From Clostridia bacterium (GTDB taxonomy: Bacteria > Bacillota > Clostridia > TANB77 > CAG-508), in the NCBI GenBank assembly GCA_900768805.1, contig CAAGEF010000069.1, forward strand, positions 1 to 9,670: DNA of 9,670 bases, in the 5' to 3' direction. Numbering within the stretch: position 1 is the stretch's first letter; each line of letters starts with the position of its first letter. The position numbers and the translations under genes are program-made. The notes under the pieces are model-generated. The model made no database searches. It was not told the DNA's origin and saw only the letters and a program-made list of their open reading frames with translations. Below, piece after piece: positions 1 to 4,952 of the stretch.

Positions 1-350
1 CTTGGGAAATGAAGGCATATAAAGGAAGAGAAAAAGGTTTATTAAGATATTGTATGGAAGGAATTCTACCTGATGAAATAATCTATAGAAAAAAGAGTCC
101 ATATCCAAAAACACATAATCCAAACTATTTAGAAATAGTAAAAAAAGGTTTGACACAAATAATGGAAAGTCCTAATTCAAGATTATGTGAATTATTAAAT
201 GAAGATTATATATGGGAAATAATAAACACAGATGGAAAAGCTTTTACAAGACCATGGTTTGGACAATTAATGACAGGTCCTCAACTAATGGCTTACTTAA
301 TTCAAGTAAATATGTGGCTTGAAAGATATGATATAAAAATTGATTTATAA
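1..350 (+). CDS. asnB: Asparagine synthetase (glutamine-hydrolysing), C-terminal end, partial at left edge
   Basis: This is the last ~116 residues of a glutamine-dependent asparagine synthetase, which makes asparagine from aspartate, ATP and glutamine in the cytoplasm. The frame is already open at base 3 (codons TGG GAA before the ATG at 9), so the ATG at 9 is internal and the gene begins outside the window. Family-typical blocks are WEMKAYKGREKGLLR at the start, RKKSPYPKTHNP about 30 residues later, and TRPWFGQLMTGPQLMAYLIQ followed by the closing MWLERYDI segment, all from the C-terminal synthetase domain of the long AsnB type. The N-terminal glutaminase domain and the ATP-binding motif lie upstream and cannot be checked. 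The stop is TAA at 348-350. I see no GC-rich terminator directly behind it; the next 65 bases are plain AT-rich sequence. Identification comes from recalled family motifs and is confident. Confidence 0.93.
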   Translation, partial: WEMKAYKGREKGLLRYCMEGILPDEIIYRKKSPYPKTHNPNYLEIVKKGLTQIMESPNSRLCELLNEDYIWEIINTDGKAFTRPWFGQLMTGPQLMAYLIQVNMWLERYDIKIDL

Positions 351-415
351 TATAGTTTGGAAAACATCTAGAAATCTACAATGAAAAAATTATACTTACA
401 TTATTTAAAAAAAAG

Positions 416-444
416 TTGAATTATGTAAATCTTTGTGATATAAT
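416..444 (+). promoter_or_regulatory. Sigma-A promoter with extended -10, for the orphan gene at 478
   Basis: The -35 is TTGAAT (416-421) and the -10 is a perfect TATAAT (439-444), separated by 17 bases. TGA directly before the -10 gives the extended TGn motif. Transcription would start near 451, about 27 bases before the ATG at 478. The spacer contains TATGTAAATCT, which also occurs in the spacer of the promoter at 3140-3168 on the other strand. Confidence 0.8.
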
Positions 445-464
445 TAAAAAGTAAATTTAATTAT

Positions 465-470
465 GGAGGA
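465..470 (+). promoter_or_regulatory. Ribosome binding site that sets the start at 478
   Basis: GGAGGA lies 7 bases before the ATG at 478. It overlaps an in-frame ATG at 463, so the longer reading from 463 would begin inside its own ribosome binding site and has no site of its own. The start at 478 is preferred. Confidence 0.85.
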
Positions 471-477
471 ATTGCAT

Positions 478-981
478 ATGAAAAGACCCAAGATGATTAA
501 TACCCCGATGGAAAGAATCGTTATGCAGTCCGCAGAAAGAATTTCTTTCTTGCTAAATCTTGTACTGCAGGGATGTTGGCGGGATTTCAGAAAGGAAATT
601 GGAAGAGATGTTTCTGTTTTGAGTGTAAAAGAACAGAATAAAGACATTAAAGAATTTTTCGAGTTGCAGATAAAGTTGGCGTCTTTAATTTCCAGCAGTT
701 ATGACCTTGATACTTTTTTTGTATATTCTTTTGTTAAAGAATATAGAATTGTTTCAGGAGAAAACAAGTGCTTTGAAGATATTTTAGCCGAAAATTCTGA
801 ACTTAGAATAAAGTTCTTTAAATTGAAAACTAGATATCAGCAGTTGCTTCGTGAAGAAATGGATAATCCGAATTCTGAAACTTTGAATAAGTATGCTACT
901 GTATATGATATGGTTTCTGAGCAACGGCAAATTGCCACATACAAGACATGTGAAAAAAAGCAACTCAGTAAGGTTATTTAA
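478..981 (+). CDS. Hypothetical protein, 167 residues, likely acquired orphan
   Basis: I do not recognise this protein. From the preferred start it begins MKRPKMINTPMERIVMQSAE and is largely helical in appearance: a hydrophobic helix near residues 22-32 (SFLLNLVLQGCW), a mid-region FFELQIKLASLISSSYDLDTF, and a charged C-terminal half with heptad-like FFKLKTRYQQLLREEM. There is no signal peptide or convincing membrane span, so it is probably cytoplasmic. The gene is monocistronic: its own extended -10 promoter at 416-444, a GGAGGA site, and a hairpin 5 bases after the stop. Composition is unlike its neighbours: by rough hand count about one third G+C, with CAG glutamine codons, CGG arginine (twice), GCG and CCG, which are scarce in asnB, tyrS and sbcD. 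That suggests transfer or a mobile origin. Reality of the gene is well supported by its signals; function is unknown. Confidence 0.75.
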   Translation: MKRPKMINTPMERIVMQSAERISFLLNLVLQGCWRDFRKEIGRDVSVLSVKEQNKDIKEFFELQIKLASLISSSYDLDTFFVYSFVKEYRIVSGENKCFEDILAENSELRIKFFKLKTRYQQLLREEMDNPNSETLNKYATVYDMVSEQRQIATYKTCEKKQLSKVI

Positions 982-986
982 TTTTG

Positions 987-1021
987 GCAGAAGCTCTTTG
1001 TGTAAAGCAAGGAGCTTCTGC
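987..1021 (+). terminator. Hairpin terminator behind the orphan gene
   Basis: A perfect 10-bp inverted repeat, GCAGAAGCTC (987-996) and GAGCTTCTGC (1012-1021), encloses a 15-base loop and sits 5 bases after the stop codon. The following TATATTAATTCTT is only moderately T-rich, so termination may be incomplete. Confidence 0.7.
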
Positions 1022-1046
1022 TATATTAATTCTTATAACAATTGAT

Positions 1047-1075
1047 TTGACAAATTTTAAATTATATTATAAAAT
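1047..1075 (+). promoter_or_regulatory. Sigma-A promoter of the tyrS T-box transcript
   Basis: The -35 is a perfect TTGACA (1047-1052) and the -10 is TAAAAT (1070-1075), with a 17-base spacer. Transcription would begin near 1082, leaving about 35 bases before the first T-box stem and about 250 bases of leader before tyrS. Confidence 0.75.
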
Positions 1076-1115
1076 AAAACAAATTTAATTTAGTTGTGTT
1101 TAAAAAGAAAATAGT

Positions 1116-1304
1116 AGAATTTTAATGTAACTTACAGAGAAGCATTGAATTGGTGGAAAATGCTAGAAATTAAAATTTGAATTACAATTCTTATAATAAC
1201 TAACGCTGAAAGCTTGCGAAAAGCTATAATGAGGCAATAATTTTTATTGTAAATAAAGGTGGTACAACGGCTAGGTCGTCCTTTAATGGATGGTCTAGCT
1301 TTTT
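1116..1304 (+). promoter_or_regulatory. T-box leader (tRNA-Tyr sensing), antiterminator/terminator
   Basis: This RNA leader senses uncharged tRNA-Tyr and lets transcription into tyrS continue. The base of Stem I is AGAATT (1116-1121) with AATTCT (1186-1191). Its distal part has AGAGA, then AGCAT/ATGCT (1141-1145, 1160-1164) closing a loop containing GGTGG. The specifier TAC (1183-1185) is followed by A, matching tyrosine. The T-box core AAAGGTGGTACAACG spans 1255-1269. In the antiterminator, AAAGG (1255-1259) pairs with CCTTT (1280-1284) and ACG (1267-1269) with CGT (1277-1279), leaving the 7-base bulge TGGTACA; its TGGT would pair with the ACCA end of a tRNA whose discriminator is A. The competing terminator is a 12-bp stem (1270-1281 with 1288-1299, three G-U pairs), loop TTTAAT, then T5. 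All elements are visible in the sequence; the regulatory logic is established for this RNA class. Confidence 0.95.
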
Positions 1305-1333
1305 GATTAATATTTTTATAAGGAGAGAATGAT

Positions 1334-2494
1334 ATGGATAATTTAGAACTAATTAAAAGAAAAGCAGTACAAATTTTTTCGGTAGAAGATTTAGATGAAA
1401 AAATCAAAAGTGGAAAAAAATTAACAATAAAACTTGGAGCAGACCCAAGTAGACCCGACTTACACATTGGACATAGTGTAGTACTAAGGGTATTAAGACA
1501 ATTCCAAGATATGGGACATGAAGTAGTTTTTGTTATTGGAGATTTCACAGCAATGATAGGAGATCCTTCAGGAAAAAGTAAAACAAGACCATCTCTTACA
1601 TTTGAAGAAACAAGAAAATCAGCTGAAACATATTTAGAACAAGCAACAAAAATATTAGATAAAGAAAAAACAAGAATAGCATACAATTCAGAATGGCTTT
1701 CAAAAATGAGTTTTGGAGATGTTATAAATTTAGCTGGAAAATACACTGTTGCAAGAATAATGGAAAGAGATGATTTTAAAAATAGATTTGAAAATAATTT
1801 ACCACTTTCAATGCATGAGTTATTATATCCATTAATGCAAGGATATGATTCTGTTGCACTAAATGCAGATATTGAAATAGGTGGAACAGACCAAACTTTT
1901 AATCTTTTAGTAGGAAGAGAACTTCAAAGAAATTATGATCAAGAACCACAAATAGTTATGACATTTCCATTATTAGTTGGTTTAGATGGAAAAGAAAAAA
2001 TGAGTAAATCTTTAGATAATTATATTGGATTAAATGATACTCCATTCAAAAAATTTGAAAAGAGTATGAAAATACCAGATAATGTTTTAAGACAATATTT
2101 TGAACTTGCTACAGATATACCTACAAGTGAAATTGATGAAATAATGAGTATGGATATAAGAGATGCACATGTTAGATTTGCAAAAGAATTAATCTATATG
2201 TATGACAAGAAAGAAGATTTTGAAGCTGCTCAAAATAAATATAAAGAAATTGCAAAAGGAGAAATACCAGAAGATATTCCTACTTGTAAAATAGAAGAAG
2301 ATACAATGAATGTGTGTGAATTATTAGTTAAAGTTGGACTAGCATCTTCAAAAGGTGATGCTAAAAGAATGATTGCTGGAAATGGTGTTAAAATAAATTC
2401 TGTTCCTATTACAAATATTCAAGAGGTTATAGAAATAACTGAAGGAAAAGTAGTTCAATTTGGAAAAAATAAATTTGTAAAAATTATAAAATAA
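1334..2494 (+). CDS. tyrS: Tyrosyl-tRNA synthetase
   Basis: This cytoplasmic enzyme charges tRNA-Tyr with tyrosine using ATP. The 386-residue protein is a class I synthetase. PDLHIGH puts the HIGH signature at residues 44-47, KMSKS lies at 222-226, and the family block GDFTAMIGDPSGKS at 69-82 is clear. The IGGTDQ segment near 182-187 is part of the tyrosine/ATP site. Residues about 325-386 form the C-terminal S4 RNA-binding domain (NVCELLVKVGLASSKGDAKR). The motif set resembles the second bacterial TyrRS branch (TyrZ-like) more than B. subtilis TyrS; this assignment is from memory. AGGAG at 1321-1325 lies 8 bases before the ATG. Expression is controlled by the T-box leader upstream. The gene stands alone and ends at the bidirectional terminator at 2517-2552. 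No key residue is missing. Confidence 0.97.
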   Translation: MDNLELIKRKAVQIFSVEDLDEKIKSGKKLTIKLGADPSRPDLHIGHSVVLRVLRQFQDMGHEVVFVIGDFTAMIGDPSGKSKTRPSLTFEETRKSAETYLEQATKILDKEKTRIAYNSEWLSKMSFGDVINLAGKYTVARIMERDDFKNRFENNLPLSMHELLYPLMQGYDSVALNADIEIGGTDQTFNLLVGRELQRNYDQEPQIVMTFPLLVGLDGKEKMSKSLDNYIGLNDTPFKKFEKSMKIPDNVLRQYFELATDIPTSEIDEIMSMDIRDAHVRFAKELIYMYDKKEDFEAAQNKYKEIAKGEIPEDIPTCKIEEDTMNVCELLVKVGLASSKGDAKRMIAGNGVKINSVPITNIQEVIEITEGKVVQFGKNKFVKIIK

Positions 2495-2516
2495 TAGTGT
2501 ATTTTTATAATGAATT

Positions 2517-2552
2517 AAAAGCACGGTTAGCTTATTATCTAACCGTGCTTTT
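2517..2552. terminator. Bidirectional terminator between converging tyrS and the minus-strand orphan
   Basis: A perfect 14-bp inverted repeat, AAAAGCACGGTTAG (2517-2530) and CTAACCGTGCTTTT (2539-2552), has an 8-base loop. It ends in T-runs read from either strand, so it can terminate tyrS rightward and the 2554-3096 gene leftward. It lies 22 bases after the tyrS stop and 1 base beyond the stop of the minus-strand gene. Confidence 0.95.
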
Positions 2553-2553
2553 C

Positions 2554-3096
2554 TTATCTGCTGAGTCCTATATAACATATTGGTTTATATCTATATATTA
2601 TATTTGTAGTTGTTTCTAAGAAAACAAAATCATCAGGTTCATAACCAAAATATTTGTATTCTCCATCTGATGCTTCTACAAGACAGGGAGGTTCTTTCCA
2701 TCCAATTTTATGAGTCCAATGTCCGTTTGGCAATCTTCTTACGAAATGAAAGTCTCCGTTTGACATTTGGTCTGTTTTATTTGAAATGAATACTTTTATT
2801 ATATACTCATCTTCATCTGGTATTGGAAATTCAGTACAATCTGTAATGCGAAATTTAAAACCTAAGATTGTTAGGTCTTTTTCTATGCATTTAATCATAC
2901 TTTTTGAATCACTGTGTTGTGTAGCATGGGTAAATCCTGGATAATAAAAATTTTTCCCATAATCAGGATATGTTATACCAAGTGCATATGCATAGCAGTT
3001 TGTGTATAACTGTTCTTCTTCAGAATACCGAGGAAGATTATTCATAGGTTTGATGCTTGAAATCATCTTTTGAATTTGTGGGGTTTGTATATTCAT
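2554..3096 (-). CDS. Hypothetical protein, 180 residues, possible cysteine hydrolase
   Basis: I do not recognise a named family with certainty. The protein has an early NCYAYALG block (Cys34) and a central GDFHFVRRLPNGHWTHKIGW block (residues 114-133; His117, His126, His129). A Cys after a helix start followed about 80 residues later by an aromatic-rich His strand resembles papain-like or NlpC/P60-type cysteine peptidases and amidases. This is a pattern-based inference, not a database match. There is no signal peptide or membrane span. The start ATG (complement of 3094-3096) has GGAGGT 5 bases upstream and its own extended -10 promoter at 3140-3168. The gene is monocistronic, converges on tyrS and diverges from the sigma operon. 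G+C is higher than in neighbours (about 35-38% in hand-counted lines) and CGG arginine occurs, as in the orphan at 478-981, suggesting a shared foreign origin. Gene reality is well supported; function is open. Confidence 0.8.
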   Translation of the reverse strand: MNIQTPQIQKMISSIKPMNNLPRYSEEEQLYTNCYAYALGITYPDYGKNFYYPGFTHATQHSDSKSMIKCIEKDLTILGFKFRITDCTEFPIPDEDEYIIKVFISNKTDQMSNGDFHFVRRLPNGHWTHKIGWKEPPCLVEASDGEYKYFGYEPDDFVFLETTTNIIYRYKPICYIGLSR

Positions 3097-3139
3097 ATTA
3101 TACCTCCATAACTATGTTCATCTTAAACGAGCAATATAA

Positions 3140-3168
3140 ATTATAACACAGATTTACATAAAAATCAA
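3140..3168 (-). promoter_or_regulatory. Sigma-A promoter with extended -10, for the minus-strand orphan
   Basis: Read on the minus strand, -35 TTGATT (3168-3163) and a perfect -10 TATAAT (3145-3140) are 17 bases apart, with TGT directly before the -10. Transcription would start near 3133, giving a leader of about 37 bases. The spacer contains TATGTAAATCT, as in the promoter at 416-444. Confidence 0.8.
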
Positions 3169-3209
3169 TATGGATTGATAAAAGGTTTCAATTTTGAAAT
3201 ACATTAATG

Positions 3210-3224
3210 ATTTTGTAACAAAAT
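3210..3224. repeat. Operator-like dyad in the divergent intergenic region
   Basis: ATTTTGTAACAAAAT is a perfect 7-bp inverted repeat around a single central base. It sits between the minus-strand promoter at 3140-3168 and the candidate basal promoter of the sigma operon. A second shorter dyad, AATTG-N5-CAATT, follows at about 3222-3236. Such dyads often bind dimeric regulators, but in AT-rich DNA they also arise by chance. Confidence 0.35.
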
Positions 3225-3246
3225 TGTAATTCAATTGTTTGCTGAT

Positions 3247-3255
3247 TGTTATAAT
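3247..3255 (+). promoter_or_regulatory. Candidate basal extended -10 promoter for the sigma operon
   Basis: TGTTATAAT combines a perfect -10 TATAAT (3250-3255) with the TGn extension. The best upstream -35-like match, TTGTAA (3224-3229), is 20 bases away, which is too far for a normal pair, so activity would rest on the extended -10. It would give housekeeping transcription ahead of the ECF-type promoter at 3301-3325. Confidence 0.4.
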
Positions 3256-3300
3256 TATTTTATATAATAAAAAAATAATTAATGATAGAATAAAAAATAT

Positions 3301-3325
3301 GAACCAAAATGAGAATTATAATGTC
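3301..3325 (+). promoter_or_regulatory. ECF-type (autoregulatory) promoter of the sigma/anti-sigma operon
   Basis: GAACC (3301-3305) and GTC (3323-3325) are 17 bases apart, the -35/-10 layout of ECF sigma promoters (AAC-rich -35, GTC or CGTC -10). The same block, GAACCAAAATGA with the same spacing to GTC followed by AATATAT, occurs at 4896-4920 before the 764-residue gene. Two copies next to one ECF gene argue for direct recognition by this sigma factor. Transcription would start near 3332, just before the ribosome binding site. Confidence 0.75.
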
Positions 3326-3337
3326 AAATATATACAA

Positions 3338-3343
3338 AGGAGG
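3338..3343 (+). promoter_or_regulatory. Ribosome binding site of the sigma gene, unusually far from its ATG
   Basis: AGGAGG is an excellent Shine-Dalgarno but lies 14 bases before the ATG at 3358, further than the usual 5-9. The in-frame codon at the usual distance is ATA at 3352 (8 bases), a very rare initiator. ATG at 3358 remains the better call, probably with reduced translation. Confidence 0.6.
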
Positions 3344-3357
3344 AAATCAAAATATTT

Positions 3358-3873
3358 ATGGAGAATACCCAAGAAATAAGCAAGGAAGAGTATATAGAGC
3401 TTATAAATGAAAATAGAGCTAAAATGTATAAGACTGCAATCGCGATTTTGAAAAATGATGATGATGCTTGTGATGCTATTCAAGAAGCTTTGCTTAGTAG
3501 TTATAAAAGTTTAAGTTCTCTAAAAAATAAAGAATTTTTTACAACATGGATAATCAGGATTTTAATAAATAAATGTTATGATATAATTCAAAAAAATAAA
3601 AAGATATCTTATGTTGATGATAGTATTACAGAGAATACTTTGGGTTATTATGATACATATAAATCAGAGTCAAATTTAGAATATGTGCTTAATAAATTAG
3701 ATGAAGAATTAAAACAAATTGTAGTTCTATATTATTATGATGAATTAAAAGTTTCTGAAATTTCTAATATTTTGTTAATACCAGAAGGTACTGTAAAGTC
3801 TAGATTATCGAGAGCAAGAAAAGCAATAGAAGAGATTTTAAAAAAGGAAGAAGGTGAAAGTTTAAATGAATAG
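3358..3873 (+). CDS. ECF-family RNA polymerase sigma factor
   Basis: This 171-residue protein is an extracytoplasmic-function sigma factor that directs RNA polymerase to a small set of promoters when its membrane anti-sigma partner releases it. Region 2 spans about residues 17-80, with core-binding and -10-recognising segments including DDDACDAIQEALLSSYKSL and FTTWIIRILINKCYD. Region 4 spans about 107-165: ELKQIVVLYYYDELKVSEIS, then the helix-turn-helix PEGTVKSRLSRARKAI. Regions 1 and 3 are absent, as is usual in ECF factors. The stop overlaps the anti-sigma start by 8 bases, giving translational coupling. An ECF-type promoter at 3301-3325 suggests autoregulation, and a basal extended -10 lies further upstream. 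Overall form is SigX/SigV/SigW-like, but I cannot assign a specific ECF group. The ribosome binding site is 14 bases away, so the exact start is slightly uncertain. Confidence 0.93.
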   Translation: MENTQEISKEEYIELINENRAKMYKTAIAILKNDDDACDAIQEALLSSYKSLSSLKNKEFFTTWIIRILINKCYDIIQKNKKISYVDDSITENTLGYYDTYKSESNLEYVLNKLDEELKQIVVLYYYDELKVSEISNILLIPEGTVKSRLSRARKAIEEILKKEEGESLNE

Positions 3874-4849
3874 AGATGAACTAAGAGATAAAAAATTAAA
3901 AGAATTTTTTAGAAAAGATGAATTAGTATCAGATAGTGCTAATAAAGTTTTCAATAATTTTATAAATGAATTAAATAAACAGGAAACTCAAAATGTACAA
4001 GAGATGAAAGAAAAATCAACAGGAAAAATATATTCGTTTAGAAAAATATTAACAATAGCAGCAAGTTTGATGGTTATTTTTATAGGTTCAAATGCTTATG
4101 CAACTCATCTAGGATATGAAAATATATTTTTCATGATAAAAGAAATGTATGAAGAAAAAACAGTATCAAATAAAGAAGAAATTTTTTCTGATAGAGATAT
4201 TATAATTTCATATCAATCCTTTTATATTACAGAAGGAATAGAAATGCAAATAAATGAGCTTCAAGTAAAAGAAAATAAAGCAAAATTATATTTGTTTGTA
4301 AAAGAGGAAGAAGAAAATGTTCTAACACCATTTAAGTACAAAGTCTATAATGAAAATCAAGAGTTAATGTGTGATAAAATAAGTGATAAAAAAATAGGAA
4401 ATTTACAATATTCTGAAATTTTGGAGCTAGACAATTATATTGAGAATATGAGTAAAATTACTTTAGAGGTATATAGCAATCAAGATATTTTAATAAAAAC
4501 AGTTACGGTGGATTTAGATTCGAGAATTCTAGAAGCAAAATCGGAAGAAACTGAAGTAAAACAAATATCGCAAATTGAATTAAATTCATTTTTAAAAGAA
4601 GAAACCTTAAATTCTTATAAAAAATCAGAATTAAAAAATAAACAAGTTTTAATATTAAAACTTATAGATGTTGCATATAGTGATTCTATTTATATAGTTA
4701 AATATTTATATTGCTTACCAACAGACGAGGATTTGGTAAATGGTAATGTGGAGAATTTAGATATATTTGTTAATACTGCAAAATTTGTTTTAAAAAATGA
4801 AGAGTATAAATTAGTAGATATAGATATACCTGAAAAAATTGAATTATAG
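3866..4849 (+). CDS. Membrane anti-sigma factor with extracytoplasmic sensor domain
   Basis: This 327-residue protein is the probable partner that holds the upstream ECF sigma factor inactive at the membrane. Residues 1-60 are charged and cytoplasmic (MNRDELRDKKLKEFFRKDEL onward), suited to sigma binding. Residues 61-78 form one membrane span (ILTIAASLMVIFIGSNAY). Residues 79-327 lie outside and form the likely sensor. Evidence is position and topology: it overlaps the sigma stop by 8 bases, with AAGGTG 9 bases before its ATG. I see no zinc-binding HxxxCxxC signature, so it is not the classical ZAS type; it is closer in layout to DUF4179-type proteins of Firmicutes, an assignment I cannot verify. 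Residues 75-327 are colinear with the next gene's product (GYENIFFMIK versus GYGNIFFVIK; EEIFSDRDIIISY versus KDIFSDKEITISY; YCLPT versus YSLPT). The signal sensed is unknown. Confidence 0.85.
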   Translation: MNRDELRDKKLKEFFRKDELVSDSANKVFNNFINELNKQETQNVQEMKEKSTGKIYSFRKILTIAASLMVIFIGSNAYATHLGYENIFFMIKEMYEEKTVSNKEEIFSDRDIIISYQSFYITEGIEMQINELQVKENKAKLYLFVKEEEENVLTPFKYKVYNENQELMCDKISDKKIGNLQYSEILELDNYIENMSKITLEVYSNQDILIKTVTVDLDSRILEAKSEETEVKQISQIELNSFLKEETLNSYKKSELKNKQVLILKLIDVAYSDSIYIVKYLYCLPTDEDLVNGNVENLDIFVNTAKFVLKNEEYKLVDIDIPEKIEL

Positions 4850-4895
4850 AAAAAGTTAATACTAATATTAAATTTGTAAAAATTTTTAATATTGT

Positions 4896-4920
4896 GAACC
4901 AAAATGATTTTAATATTGTC
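4896..4920 (+). promoter_or_regulatory. ECF-type promoter of the 764-residue sensor-like gene
   Basis: GAACC (4896-4900) and GTC (4918-4920) are 17 bases apart, matching the 3301-3325 element: the first 12 bases are identical (GAACCAAAATGA), the GTC has the same spacing, and AATATAT follows in both. It lies 32 bases before the ATG at 4953. A 9-bp AT-only inverted repeat (AATATTAAA 4864-4872, TTTAATATT 4885-4893) lies immediately upstream. Confidence 0.75.
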
Positions 4921-4952
4921 TAATATATGAAATAAATTATAGGGGGAGTAAA

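Noticed and set aside
463..477. Earlier in-frame ATG at 463 as start of the first orphan gene
   Set aside because: It overlaps the GGAGGA ribosome site used by the ATG at 478 and has no site of its own; the transcript start would be only about 12 bases upstream.
1132..1746. Long minus-strand open frame across the T-box and the tyrS start
   Set aside because: It is antisense to tyrS and the structured leader, its translation has no recognisable domain, and no ribosome site precedes it; a shadow of the real gene.
4864..4893. AT-only inverted repeat after the anti-sigma gene, considered as a terminator
   Set aside because: The 9-bp stem has no G-C pairs and no T-run of its own; it lies against the ECF -35 and would be very weak as a terminator. 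Mentioned only as a possible upstream element.
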